A stretch of 43,332 nucleotides of DNA from a bacterium (GTDB lineage Bacteria; Sysuimicrobiota; Sysuimicrobiia; Sysuimicrobiales; Segetimicrobiaceae), in NCBI GenBank assembly GCA_035703895.1, contig DASSXJ010000137.1, positions 1-43,332 on the forward strand. Reading direction: 5' to 3'. Below are positions 1-8,302 of the stretch, in pieces (positions within the stretch are counted from its first letter, which is position 1; each line of letters starts with the position of its first letter). The position numbers were made by a program, and so were the translations under genes. The notes under the pieces were generated by a model. That model did no database searches. It saw only the letters and a list, made by a program, of their open reading frames with translations, and was not told the origin of the DNA.

Positions 1-99
1 ACGCCGATTCGATCCAGCCGGTGCGCTGGAGGTTCGCGGTAGGTTAGTGCATCAACGGGTTGGCAGCGTCACAGCCCCAACGCGGCGAACCGATTGCTC

Positions 100-390
100 T
101 TAGTTCTTATTAGAAGAGGTCGCAGCGCCGAATCTCTCCGCGGCCCGAGCTTTCGCTTTTGCCGCCTCCTCTTCTCGGTTCTTCGCCGGCGCGTTGGTGT
201 CGAGCGAACAGAGCAGGCGAGTCGAAACGCCGGCGATTTCGTCCACTGCAGCCTGGAACGCGCCTTCGTTTGCCTTCGACGGTTTCGAAAACCCGCTGAT
301 TTTTCTCACGTACTGAAGCGCCGCGGCCCGAATTTCCTCGACCGTGGCGGGTGGATGGTAATTGAAGAGCGTTCTGATGTTCCTGCACAT
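100..390 (-). CDS. DUF2277 family protein
   Basis: This is a 96-residue protein starting MCRNIRTLFN and carrying the conserved block around IRAAALQYVRKISGF, followed by a charged alanine/lysine/arginine-rich helix near the C-terminus. That pattern is the DUF2277 family, whose members are about this size and have no established biochemical role. The start at 390 is chosen because a strong Shine-Dalgarno (GAGGAGGAGC) lies about 8 bases upstream and the family signature begins right there; an in-frame extension to 489 would run into the upstream aldolase gene. The gap to the aldolase stop is about 32 bases, so it is probably the last gene of the leftward ABC/M24/aldolase operon. The family call is recognition from memory, and a function cannot be given. 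Confidence 0.85.
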   Translation of the reverse strand: MCRNIRTLFNYHPPATVEEIRAAALQYVRKISGFSKPSKANEGAFQAAVDEIAGVSTRLLCSLDTNAPAKNREEEAAKAKARAAERFGAATSSNKN

Positions 391-422
391 TGGAGCTGCT
401 CCTCCTCGAATAGGCCGGTCCG

Positions 423-1157
423 CTAGGACACCGCCCACACGGCCTGCAGCAGACCGCTCGCCCGGCCCCGGCCAACGTAATAGGCCCACAACTTGGCGAC
501 GTGGCGGTTCCGGTCGAATGCCCGCAGGAAGCCGGCGATCTCATCCCTACTCAACGGAACGACCGGCCCGAGCGCGGCGGCCCGGTACATCGCCTCGGCA
601 TTCTCGACGAAATGCACGCAATCGACCAATACGGCCGGCACCGACTCCGCCGTGACCACCTGGCCGTGGGCCCGCAGCAGCATGGCGTGATGCTGCCCGA
701 GAGACGCCGCCGCGGCGCGGCCCCGCGCCGGAGTGCTGACATGGCTCGGGTCGGGATGGATCGGGATGCCGTCCGCCCACCGCGCCGCGTGGTTCTTGAT
801 GGGTCTGAGCGGGATGCCGTCGACCAGGGTAAACACGGTCGCGACGTCATCGTGGAAATGCGCGACCGCGTGCACGTCACCGCGGGCACGAAAGATCTCG
901 CAGTGCAGATGAACTTCCGCGGGCGGCCGCAGCCCCGCGGGGCCGGTCTCTACCGAGCCGTCGAAGTCGCAGATCAGCAAGTCGTCGGGTCCCAGATCGG
1001 CACGGCTCTGGTCGAAGGATTGAACCAGGAGCGCTTCCCGTCCAGGCAACCGGGCGGCGAGGTGGCCGCTGTACCCCAAGATCCCCAAATCGTTGAGGAG
1101 CAGCGTGCACGCGGCGACCTGCTCGCGCAACCTCCGCTCGATCGCCTCGGCCCGCAC
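423..1157 (-). CDS. Class II aldolase/adducin family protein
   Basis: A 244-residue protein of the fuculose-1-phosphate aldolase/ribulose-5-phosphate 4-epimerase family, cytoplasmic and normally zinc-dependent. The metal site looks intact. There is a PAEVHLH segment supplying the usual glutamate, an H-F-H pair (in VAHFHDD, in place of the common HTH) and a third histidine in LLRAHGQV. Length is normal for the family. It begins with GTG 6 bases after the M24 gene stop, so the two are almost certainly co-transcribed behind a NitT-type ABC importer. Family members cleave or epimerise sugar phosphates or act on small hydroxy acids. The real substrate here is unknown and is presumably tied to what the importer brings in. 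Confidence 0.88.
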   Translation of the reverse strand: MRAEAIERRLREQVAACTLLLNDLGILGYSGHLAARLPGREALLVQSFDQSRADLGPDDLLICDFDGSVETGPAGLRPPAEVHLHCEIFRARGDVHAVAHFHDDVATVFTLVDGIPLRPIKNHAARWADGIPIHPDPSHVSTPARGRAAAASLGQHHAMLLRAHGQVVTAESVPAVLVDCVHFVENAEAMYRAAALGPVVPLSRDEIAGFLRAFDRNRHVAKLWAYYVGRGRASGLLQAVWAVS

Positions 1158-1163
1158 GTCCGT

Positions 1164-2444
1164 CTACGCTTCGGCAACCATCAGGTCGAGCGGCACCTGA
1201 GTCCCCAATCGCTCGTTGCCCGAATCTGTGATGATGAACGTGTGGCCGAAGAAGAGCCCCAGCAATCCATCCGGGGTGATCGGGTTGGGCTCGAGCATCA
1301 GGGTCATTCCGGGCTTCATGACCTTGTCCTCCGGATCGGCGTGAACGGCCTCGACCGAGACGTCCGGGGCGTGGCTGACCAGGTCCAGGCCATGCAGGAT
1401 CGTGGGGCGCGATTGGTACCCCTTTTGGCGGAAGAACTGTGCCTTCTCGCGCAGCCCCTCAAACGAATTGCCGGGGCGGAGCTCCGCCGCCAGCAGATTG
1501 AACCCAGGGAGCACGACCTCGTCGAACATCCGCCGCACCTGATCCGTCGGAGCACCGACGCAAATGGGCACTCCCACTTGAGCCGTATATCCCTCATAGC
1601 CTGCCGCGAGTTCGTTGAGGACAAGATCTCCTCGCTGCAGCCGGCGGGCGGACGGGCGTGGGCTCCCGAAGACCATCCGCGGGCGATCCATGGGCGTCGA
1701 CCCGATGATCAGGAAGTCGATCTCCCCGCCCCCTGCGAGGATCGCGTGAGCCGCGGCGGCCTTGAGGGCGTACTCCGGCACCCCCGGCCGCGCCGCCTCG
1801 ACCATCGCGAGGGTCGCGGCTGCGCACAGGTCGCCCGCCCGGCGAACCCGCTCCAGTTCCTCGGCGCTCTTCATGACCAGGAACTCGTGGAAGAAGTCGC
1901 CGACGAACTCCATCCGCGCCGCCGGGAGCGCCTCGGTCAGCGTTCGGTACTGGTTCACCGGCAGGTAGTCGCCGTACCGGGGATCGATCACCGTGATGCC
2001 CAGCCGTCCCTCCTCGAGCTGTAACTCCCGGATCCGCTCCACGAGGATCTGGGCGAACTGCCCCCGCCCGGCCGGCCGCACGTCCTTCACCGCGACGGCG
2101 CGGCGAATCGCCTCGATGTGCGTGCCGCCCATCCCATACAGCAGCGTAGGGTCGCCCTCGCGGGGGACGAGCAGGTAGAGCGTGAGCGCGTGCCATTCCC
2201 GGTGATTGGTCAGCCAGAACAGCCCGCTTCCGTAGGACCAGTGATTCGGCCCGCCGCAGACGATCAGGCCGTCGAGCCCCATCCGGTCCATCTTGGCCCG
2301 GGTCCGCTCGTACCGGCGGCGGTACTCACCCTCGGAGAACCGCTCATACACGGCATCTTCGTAGTACGGGGTGCCCCGCATCCGGGCAAACGTCGCGCCC
2401 TGGTCGAGCGTGGATCGGATGGCGTCAAAGCCGGCGTCCTGCAC
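1164..2444 (-). CDS. M24 (pita-bread fold) protein, creatinase-like, metal ligands lost
   Basis: A 426-residue protein with the two-domain layout of prolidase/creatinase: an N-terminal creatinase-type domain and a C-terminal pita-bread domain from about residue 190. Three of the five residues that bind metals in M24 peptidases are replaced. The first Asp is Asn277 (in VLNELAAGYEGY), the second Asp is Gln289, and the last Glu is Gly400. His351 (ILHGLD) and Glu385 (LMLEPN) remain. Creatinase itself also has Asn at the first position and works without metal, so a metal-independent hydrolase of a C-N bond is as likely as a peptidase. GTG at 2444 is preferred because GGGAGG lies 7 bases upstream; a longer form from 2495 would overlap the binding-protein gene. 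Confidence 0.85.
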   Translation of the reverse strand: MQDAGFDAIRSTLDQGATFARMRGTPYYEDAVYERFSEGEYRRRYERTRAKMDRMGLDGLIVCGGPNHWSYGSGLFWLTNHREWHALTLYLLVPREGDPTLLYGMGGTHIEAIRRAVAVKDVRPAGRGQFAQILVERIRELQLEEGRLGITVIDPRYGDYLPVNQYRTLTEALPAARMEFVGDFFHEFLVMKSAEELERVRRAGDLCAAATLAMVEAARPGVPEYALKAAAAHAILAGGGEIDFLIIGSTPMDRPRMVFGSPRPSARRLQRGDLVLNELAAGYEGYTAQVGVPICVGAPTDQVRRMFDEVVLPGFNLLAAELRPGNSFEGLREKAQFFRQKGYQSRPTILHGLDLVSHAPDVSVEAVHADPEDKVMKPGMTLMLEPNPITPDGLLGLFFGHTFIITDSGNERLGTQVPLDLMVAEA

Positions 2445-2451
2445 TCCCGCG

Positions 2452-2457
2452 CCTCCC
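2452..2457 (-). promoter_or_regulatory. Shine-Dalgarno fixing the M24 start
   Basis: GGGAGG on the minus strand, 7 bases before the GTG at 2444. It favours this start over the upstream in-frame GTG at 2495, which has no such site and would overlap the preceding gene by 28 bases. Confidence 0.5.
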
Positions 2458-2467
2458 GAGTCGTTGA

Positions 2468-3508
2468 TCACTGCCACCGCGCATCCCCGGTCCACCGGCC
2501 CAGCTTCGTCATCGTCGCGGTGATGAAGCCCAACTGCACGACCTGATCGTAGGTCGGCTTGATATCGGGCGTGATCGTGCCGATCCGGGTCTCCTCGTCC
2601 AGGCCGGCCTCGACCACGCTCTTCTGCAGTCCCTCGTTCACCGGCCAGATGCCCCGCGCCGCCAGCACATCGTAGGTGCGTCCGACAATATCCCGGTCGA
2701 ACTTCGTGTACTTGACGCCGATCTCGACCGTGCGGTCACGGTTCTTGTAGATGAACCGGTTGGCCTCCACCAACGCCGACACGGCATCCTGCAGCAGCTT
2801 GGGGTCACCCCGCATCACGTCGCCGGTGGTCACGTAGGCGGCGTACCACCCTTTGGGAAGCACGTCGGAGAGGTAGGCCAGGACGTGCAGCGAGGGTTTG
2901 ACTTTCGCCGCCTCAAACACCTGGTCGACGTGGATGACGAACGCATCCACCTGGCCGGTCGCGAGAGCGGGGACCCGCGAGCCCGTCGCGATGCTGACAT
3001 ACTGGACGTCCCGCGGCGTGAGGCCGCAGGTCTGCATCACCGCCCTGGCCATGGTCTCGGCATAGGCCCCGACACCGCCGGGCGTCCCGATCTTTTTCCC
3101 GCGCAGGTCTTCGCACCGCTTGATCTCGGCCTGGGCCACCATCGCCACGGGGTGTTTCGTGGCGTACGTCGCCACGGCCTTAAAGTCCCCTCCGCGCGCG
3201 GCCGCCGCGATGAACGGGGGGACGCCGGGGGCCGCGAGCTGAACCTCGCCGCGTCCGCCGATGAGGGCGCGGAGCGCAGCCACGCCGCCTTCGAACGTAA
3301 AGATCTTGACCTCGATGCCGTACTTGGCGAAGATCCCCGCATCCAGGGCCACCCACGGCGGGATGTGGACAAGATTGGGCGGGGTCGTCGGCATCGCCAG
3401 GCCCAACACCCGCAACTTCGGCTGCGCGGCCGCCATCCCGCCGAGCCCGGCGATCATGGCGGCGATAGCGATCACGGCGATCAGATGCCCCATCCACGTT
3501 CTCGACAT
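2468..3508 (-). CDS. NitT/TauT-type ABC transporter substrate-binding protein
   Basis: A 346-residue periplasmic or surface binding protein of the NMT1/THI5-SsuA-TauA class. It has a Sec signal peptide over residues 1-28 (hydrophobic core ending GGMAAA-Q). The segment PPWVALDAGIFAKYGIEVKIF is typical of this class, as are VGAYAETMARAVM and LATGQVDAFVI. No lipobox cysteine is visible. The start at 3508 has a good ribosome site (GGGAGGGG) about 9 bases upstream. It lies 35 bases after the permease gene and 23 bases before the M24 gene in the same direction. Relatives bind sulfonates, nitrate, pyrimidine precursors, riboflavin precursors or aromatic acids; the ligand cannot be read from sequence. 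Confidence 0.9.
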   Translation of the reverse strand: MSRTWMGHLIAVIAIAAMIAGLGGMAAAQPKLRVLGLAMPTTPPNLVHIPPWVALDAGIFAKYGIEVKIFTFEGGVAALRALIGGRGEVQLAAPGVPPFIAAAARGGDFKAVATYATKHPVAMVAQAEIKRCEDLRGKKIGTPGGVGAYAETMARAVMQTCGLTPRDVQYVSIATGSRVPALATGQVDAFVIHVDQVFEAAKVKPSLHVLAYLSDVLPKGWYAAYVTTGDVMRGDPKLLQDAVSALVEANRFIYKNRDRTVEIGVKYTKFDRDIVGRTYDVLAARGIWPVNEGLQKSVVEAGLDEETRIGTITPDIKPTYDQVVQLGFITATMTKLGRWTGDARWQ

Positions 3509-3543
3509 GTGCGCTGCCCCTCCCGGAATGTCGTGTGTGCCGG

Positions 3544-4308
3544 TTACTCGTGCTGGGCCACGTGCAGCCACGGCGCGAGCGACCGCTCGATTCTTCGCAG
3601 CAGGCTCGTCAGGCCGATCCCGAGGACCATCAGCACCACGATCGGCACAAACAGGCGGTCCGTGCGGAAGTTGTTGGCGTACTGCACGATCATGTACCCC
3701 AAGCCGGTGATCGCCGTGTAGAACTCGGCGACGATCATCCCGACCAGTCCCCGCCCGATGCCGAGCCGGATCCCTGCGAGGATGTACGGCGCGGCGGACG
3801 GCACCATGAGGTCGCGCCACATCGACCATTCGCCGGCGGAGAAGGAACGGGCGACCTCGAGCAGCTTGGCATCGGTGTTCTTGACCCCCTGGAAGGTGTT
3901 GATCAAGATGGGAAAGACGCAGAAGAGGAAGACGAGGATCACCTTGGCCTTCACCTGAAACCCCGCCCACAGGACGATCAGCGGGATCAGGGCCACCGTC
4001 GGCGTCGAGTACAGGGCGTTGATGTATGGCTCCAGCGCGTACTCGACCGCGGCCCGCCTGCCCATGACGATGCCGAGCGGGATCCCGATCGCGATCGCGA
4101 GCCCCAGCCCGAGCGCCAGGACCACGAGGCTGCCCTGGAGGTAGAACCACAGCTCCCCGGTGCGCGCGAGTTCGACGAACGCTCTCGCGATCTGTGACGG
4201 ATACGCGAAGATGACCGTATGGATCGTGCGGCCGTAGATCTCCCAGGCTGCCAGCCCGACGAGGACGGACGCGACTCGGATCACCGCGGGAGAGACCACC
4301 CCCCTCAT
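3544..4308 (-). CDS. NitT/TauT-type ABC transporter permease
   Basis: A 254-residue inner-membrane permease of the SsuC/TauC family with about six hydrophobic segments. The cytoplasmic coupling loop is visible as EVARSFSAGEWSMWRDLMVP, which contacts the ATPase. The substrate-class signature ALYSTPTVALIPLIVLWAGF is present near residue 100. Its ATG overlaps the TGA of the upstream ATPase gene as ATGA, a sign of translational coupling. Length is normal and no defect is seen. Confidence 0.93.
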   Translation of the reverse strand: MRGVVSPAVIRVASVLVGLAAWEIYGRTIHTVIFAYPSQIARAFVELARTGELWFYLQGSLVVLALGLGLAIAIGIPLGIVMGRRAAVEYALEPYINALYSTPTVALIPLIVLWAGFQVKAKVILVFLFCVFPILINTFQGVKNTDAKLLEVARSFSAGEWSMWRDLMVPSAAPYILAGIRLGIGRGLVGMIVAEFYTAITGLGYMIVQYANNFRTDRLFVPIVVLMVLGIGLTSLLRRIERSLAPWLHVAQHE

Positions 4309-5159
4309 GATGGCGCCGAGCCCGCCGTCACTTCCGGCCTCAACTGGTTCCAGATATAGCGGCGAAGGACCGCGTACCGGGGAGACGCGCGCACGGCCTC
4401 GGGATCGCGCGGCCGCGGGATGTCCACGTCGAGGAGTTCTTTGATGCGGCCGGGCCGCTGCGTCATCAGGGCGACACGGTCTCCCAGGATGATCGCTTCA
4501 TCGATGCTGTGGGTGACGAACACCAGGGTTTTCCGCTGGATCCGCCAGAGCCGAAGCAGCTCCTCCTGCATCACCTCGCGCGTCTGCGCGTCGAGGGCGC
4601 CGAACGGCTCGTCCATCAGGAGCGCGCCGGGGTTCACCGCAAAGGCGCGGGCCAGCCCCACGCGCTGCTGCATCCCGCCCGACAGCTGATAGGGGTAGTG
4701 TCGCTCGAAGCCCGTGAGGCCGACCAGCTCGATACAGCGCGCGACGGTCGCCCGGCTCTCCTGATCGAGCCGCTTCCGCACGCGCAACCCATAGGCCACA
4801 TTGTCATACACGGTTTTCCAGGGGAACAGCCCGAAATGCTGAAAGACCATGGCGACGTCCCGCCTGGGGGCGACGATCTCCGTCCCGTCGACGAGCACCC
4901 GCCCGCTGTCGGGGCGGCTGAGCCCGTCGATGATTCGGAGGAGCGTCGTCTTCCCGCACCCGCTCGGCCCGATCACGCAGAGCACTTCGTTTGGACGGAC
5001 CTCCAGCGTGCACTCCTGGAGCGCCGCCCCCGCGCCCTGCCGGAAACTCTTGCACACCCGCTCCACGGCGATCCGGGGCCCGGCGGGGACGGCCGCTTGG
5101 CCGGGGACGGCCGCGGGGTCTAGGCGGGCTTGATCCTGTATCATGTGCGTACGTTGCAC
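4305..5159 (-). CDS. NitT/TauT-type ABC transporter ATP-binding protein
   Basis: A 284-residue ABC ATPase of the SsuB/TauB family, first gene of the leftward operon. Walker A is GPSGCGKTT, the Q-loop is MVFQHFGLFPWKTV, the signature is LSGGMQQR, Walker B is ALLMDEPFGALD and the switch histidine is in FVTHSIDEA. The first in-frame start is GTG at 5159; an ATG at 5144 (MIQDQ...) is an equally good candidate, since neither has a convincing ribosome site. It overlaps the permease start by 4 bases. It is divergent from the beta-propeller gene at 5343, so promoters for both probably lie in 5160-5342. Confidence 0.93.
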   Translation of the reverse strand: MQRTHMIQDQARLDPAAVPGQAAVPAGPRIAVERVCKSFRQGAGAALQECTLEVRPNEVLCVIGPSGCGKTTLLRIIDGLSRPDSGRVLVDGTEIVAPRRDVAMVFQHFGLFPWKTVYDNVAYGLRVRKRLDQESRATVARCIELVGLTGFERHYPYQLSGGMQQRVGLARAFAVNPGALLMDEPFGALDAQTREVMQEELLRLWRIQRKTLVFVTHSIDEAIILGDRVALMTQRPGRIKELLDVDIPRPRDPEAVRASPRYAVLRRYIWNQLRPEVTAGSAPS

Positions 5160-5342
5160 GTTCGCGCGCCGCGCGCCCCGCTCCTGTACGCCGCCCCGTG
5201 CGCCGTTCGCTCTGGGAGGGCGCCGCCGGCGCAGGCGGTTTGACGATCCGTGGAGAAAGGGTCCGAGCCCGGGCCGTGCGCGCGGAGGCGATCTGCGCGT
5301 GGACGCCCCGGAGACCCGGGACCGTTGCGTGAGGAGGTCGGT

Positions 5343-6428
5343 ATGGAGTCAGTCAGGCAGTCTCTGTCCGTGCGTGCGCACCGCGCCCGCTCCCTGCTCT
5401 CCGCGGCGGCGGGCGTCATCGCGGTGTTCCTGCTCGGCCTGCCCGTCATCGGGGCCGACGTTGCGCTGCCGCTCCCGAACGTGGACATTCCGCCCGCCAA
5501 GGGGAAGACGGGATCCTTCGACATCATCGAGATCGACCAGGCCGCCCACTTGATGTACGTGGCCGACCGGACGACCGGGGGCGTGGACATCTTCGACATC
5601 TCCACCCCCTCGGCCAAGTATCTTCAGACAATCGCGACCGGGAGTCCACCGAACGGTGTGTCATTGGCCAAGAATGTGAACAAGGTGTTCGCCGGGACCA
5701 ACGACAGCAACATCGCTATCATCGACATCAACCCCGCCTCCTCCACCCGTAACACCGTGATCGCCCGCCTGTCGTCCGGTGGCAAGAAGCGGGTGGATGA
5801 AATGGACTATGACGCCAAAGACAAGAAGCTCTACGCGGCCAACAGCGACGACGGATTGGTCACCTCGGTCGATGCCGTCAAGAACACGATTATCAAGCAG
5901 TTCAAGAATCTCGGAGAGGGTCTCGAGCAGCCGCGCTACAACGCGGCCGACGGCATGATGTACATGACGAGTTCCGACCAGAACGCCGTCTACCAATTCG
6001 ATCCGGTGACGGACGCGCTGGTCGGGAAGCACAATGTCGGGGCCGACTGCGACCCGAACGGCCTGGCGATCAATCCGAGGACAAACCAGGCTCTGCTGGG
6101 ATGCTCGAACAAGAAAACCCCGATCACAGTGCTGTGGGACTTGAAGACGCACGCGGTCATCGCGAAGTTTGACCAAGCCGGTGCTGGGGATATGGCATTC
6201 TACAGTCCAAAGACGAACCTGTGGTTCTTCGCGGCGTCCAACTTTCCCAAGGGAGCAGCCCTCGCGGTCTTCGGCGGGTCGCCGGTCCGCTGGCTCGCCA
6301 ACCTGCCGACGGCGGTGGGGAGCCACGCCGTCGCCTTCGACGAGACGAACCACGTGATCTACACCTTGGACCAGCGCCCGAACAGCGCCGGGCTCATGGC
6401 GTTCTGGTTGCCTGAGATCCCGAAGTAA
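5343..6428 (+). CDS. Secreted YncE/YVTN-like beta-propeller protein
   Basis: A 361-residue exported protein. A signal peptide covers about residues 10-38 (hydrophobic run LLSAAAGVIAVFLLGLPVIGA). Repeated blade units follow of the kind MYVADRTTGGVDIFDIST, VFAGTNDSNIAIIDIN, LYAANSDDGLVTSVDAV and MYMTSSDQNAVYQFDP, typical of seven-bladed YVTN/YncE propellers. No catalytic residues are evident; such proteins usually bind ligands or partners outside the membrane. The start at 5343 is preceded by a strong GAGGAGG site. It ends at a GC-rich hairpin shared with the convergent dehydrogenase gene. The specific role is unknown. Confidence 0.88.
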   Translation: MESVRQSLSVRAHRARSLLSAAAGVIAVFLLGLPVIGADVALPLPNVDIPPAKGKTGSFDIIEIDQAAHLMYVADRTTGGVDIFDISTPSAKYLQTIATGSPPNGVSLAKNVNKVFAGTNDSNIAIIDINPASSTRNTVIARLSSGGKKRVDEMDYDAKDKKLYAANSDDGLVTSVDAVKNTIIKQFKNLGEGLEQPRYNAADGMMYMTSSDQNAVYQFDPVTDALVGKHNVGADCDPNGLAINPRTNQALLGCSNKKTPITVLWDLKTHAVIAKFDQAGAGDMAFYSPKTNLWFFAASNFPKGAALAVFGGSPVRWLANLPTAVGSHAVAFDETNHVIYTLDQRPNSAGLMAFWLPEIPK

Positions 6429-6439
6429 CCGGGTCGGGG

Positions 6440-6478
6440 CCGGGCCGGTGGCATCGAGCCGCCGGCCCGGTTGGTGTG
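6440..6478. terminator. Bidirectional hairpin between convergent genes
   Basis: A 12-base-pair stem (CCGGGCCGGTGG paired with CCGCCGGCCCGG, one G-U wobble) with a 7-base loop, 11 bases after the beta-propeller stop and followed by TTGGTGTGT. Its position between two convergent stops supports use in both directions, although the T-run is poor. Confidence 0.65.
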
Positions 6479-6493
6479 TCCGCGGGACGAGGG

Positions 6494-7375
6494 CTACCGC
6501 GGGAGGCCGGCGAGCCGGGCCAGCGCCTCGAATACCGCAGCGCAGTCCTTGTGCTCGAGCCCCATCGCCCGCGCGGCCGTCAGGAACTCGTTTCCGAGCG
6601 AGGTGGTGGGCAGGGCGACGTCGAGCGCCCGGCCCATCTCCAGCGCCAGCAGCATGTCCTTCTGCATCATGTTCACGTCGAAGAGGACCTCTTCCGGGTC
6701 CCGGAGCACGAACGGACCGCGGTACCGGAGCATCGGCGAGGCGAGGGCGCTGTTCAGGAGGACCTCGACCGCGGTCTCGCGCCGGATCCCGCCCTTCTCG
6801 GCCAAGAGCACGCCCTCGCTGAAGGCCAGCATCTGCGCTGTGAGGTTCAGGTTGGTCGCGATCTTCATGAGCGCCCCCTGGCCGTGACCGCCGACGTAAG
6901 TGACCTTGGGGCCGATGTCCAGCAGGATCGGCGTGACCGCATCGCACGTCGCCCGCTCTCCGCCCACCATGAACGTCAGCTTCCCTTCCCGGAGGCTGAC
7001 GGTGCTGCCCGACACGGGGGCGTCGAGCATCTTCCCCCCACGCTCGGCGACCCGCGCCGCGAGGTGCTTGCTCGCCGCCGGGCTGACGGTGCTCATGTCG
7101 ACGTAGATCTTGCCGGGGCCGAGACCCGCCAGGATCCCGTCGGGCCCCTCCGTCACGGCGTGAAGCGCCGGAGTGTCCCTCACCATCGTGAACACCACGT
7201 CGGCGGCCTCGGCGACCGCCCGCGGCGTCTCCGCCCACGTCATCCCGCGGTCGAGTAGGGGCTGGGCTTTGGCCCGCGTCCGGTTGTAGCCCACGACCTT
7301 GCGCTTCGCCGCAAGGAGCCGCCCGACCATGCCGCTTCCCATGGAGCCGAGCCCCACGAATCCCAGCGTGCTCAC
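6494..7375 (-). CDS. 3-hydroxyisobutyrate dehydrogenase family oxidoreductase
   Basis: A 293-residue NAD(P)-dependent beta-hydroxyacid dehydrogenase. The Rossmann motif GFVGLGSMGSGM is at residues 5-16. The substrate-binding segment DAPVSGS is near 118-124. The catalytic Lys171 with Asn175 sits in GHGQGALMKIATNLNL, as in 3-hydroxyisobutyrate, tartronate-semialdehyde and glyoxylate/succinic-semialdehyde reductases. Translation starts at GTG 7375, preceded by GAGAGGAGCGGAGG; there is no ATG nearby. It follows the creatininase-family gene by 38 bases in the same direction. The exact hydroxyacid is unclear, but the glycerate kinase at 19554 would suit a tartronate-semialdehyde reductase role (inference). 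Confidence 0.9.
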   Translation of the reverse strand: MSTLGFVGLGSMGSGMVGRLLAAKRKVVGYNRTRAKAQPLLDRGMTWAETPRAVAEAADVVFTMVRDTPALHAVTEGPDGILAGLGPGKIYVDMSTVSPAASKHLAARVAERGGKMLDAPVSGSTVSLREGKLTFMVGGERATCDAVTPILLDIGPKVTYVGGHGQGALMKIATNLNLTAQMLAFSEGVLLAEKGGIRRETAVEVLLNSALASPMLRYRGPFVLRDPEEVLFDVNMMQKDMLLALEMGRALDVALPTTSLGNEFLTAARAMGLEHKDCAAVFEALARLAGLPR

Positions 7376-7413
7376 GGCCTCCGCTCCTCTCGGTCCGTCC
7401 TCGGCGGCGCGGG

Positions 7414-8175
7414 TCAGCCCGCGAGAACGCCTTCTTCGATCATCCGGGCCACGCGCTCGATCCGCTCGTTGAACATCTTCTCGCCCAGTTCCGCGGTGGA
7501 GCCGCGCGCATCCCCCAAGATCCCGGTGGGGCTCATCGTGTCCATCGGCGGCGGTACCTTGGAACGCCAGCGGATCGACGCGTCGCCGACAAACCCCTCG
7601 CACGCCTTGGCCATCTGCACGAGCTCCGGGCGGTGCGCCAGCATGAGCGACGTCTCGCCCTGGGCCGCGTGCACCCCCAGCCGGGCCATATCCAGCCCCT
7701 CGCGGGCGGCAAACTTCTTGGTGCTCTCCAGCCACTCGTCGAAATCGGTGATCGTCGAGATCCGAATGTCCCGGTGCTCCTCGCGCAGCCGCGCGAGCAC
7801 GCTCCGGATCGCGCGGTAGTTGCCCCCGTGGCTGCAGAGGAGGATGATCTCGCGGAACCCGTGGTGCGCCAGCGATCGGCACACGTCGACGATGATGGCT
7901 TCCAGGGTCGATTCCTCGATGCTCACCGTGCCGGCCATCGGGAGGTGCCCGACCGAGTACCCGAGGGATACCACTGGCGCGACGAGAGCGTCCCCCAACC
8001 GCCGGGCCAGGCGCTCACCGGTCGCGTAACCGAGGTACGTATCCGTGCCGATCGGCAGGTGGGGACCGTGCTGTTCCATCGCCCCCAACATGACGATGAC
8101 GCGTCGCTTTCCCGAGGCGATCGCGTCGGTCACCTCGGGCCAGGTCATTTCCTCGATCAGCACCGTGTCTTTCAT
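7414..8175 (-). CDS. Creatininase family amidohydrolase
   Basis: A 253-residue member of the creatininase/formamidase-like family of binuclear zinc or manganese hydrolases. The first metal cluster is Glu34, His36 and Asp45 in GAMEQHGPHLPIGTDT, followed by His116 in LLCSHGGN and Glu174 in HAAQGETSLML. These are the usual ligand positions, so the enzyme is probably active. The start at 8175 is set by AGGAGG 8-10 bases upstream; a longer reading from 8301 has no support. The family opens cyclic amides (creatinine), removes formamide in riboflavin/F420 synthesis or cleaves mycofactocin precursor. Which applies here is not known. It is paired with the dehydrogenase downstream. Confidence 0.9.
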   Translation of the reverse strand: MKDTVLIEEMTWPEVTDAIASGKRRVIVMLGAMEQHGPHLPIGTDTYLGYATGERLARRLGDALVAPVVSLGYSVGHLPMAGTVSIEESTLEAIIVDVCRSLAHHGFREIILLCSHGGNYRAIRSVLARLREEHRDIRISTITDFDEWLESTKKFAAREGLDMARLGVHAAQGETSLMLAHRPELVQMAKACEGFVGDASIRWRSKVPPPMDTMSPTGILGDARGSTAELGEKMFNERIERVARMIEEGVLAG

Positions 8176-8285
8176 TGGTCTGTGACCTCCTCTTTGCGGC
8201 TCAGGTCCCGAATGGCAGGCGCACGAACCTTCCCAAGCGAACTTCGTGGCGAACGGCGCGGACTCCCGCGACCTGGCGCCCCATC

Positions 8286-8293
8286 GGAGGTGA
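8286..8293 (+). promoter_or_regulatory. Very strong Shine-Dalgarno for the small basic ORF
   Basis: GGAGGTGA, complementary to the 3' end of 16S rRNA over 8 bases, ends 9 bases before the GTG at 8303. It is the main evidence that the short reading frame is translated. Confidence 0.55.
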
Positions 8294-8302
8294 TTCCTCA
8301 TC

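Noticed and set aside
501-2024. Plus-strand open frame of 507 codons
   Set aside because: It lies antisense to the aldolase and M24 genes, which have clear family motifs. It is rich in Arg, His and Pro as expected of a shadow frame in G+C-rich DNA.
2509-4150. Extension of the NitT-type binding protein by 214 residues upstream
   Set aside because: The extension lies in the permease gene in another frame. The signal peptide and ribosome site fix the start at 3508.
5661-7238. Minus-strand frame of 525 codons across the beta-propeller and dehydrogenase
   Set aside because: It overlaps two genes with strong motifs and crosses their terminator. It is low-complexity Gly/Arg/Asp, with no domain.
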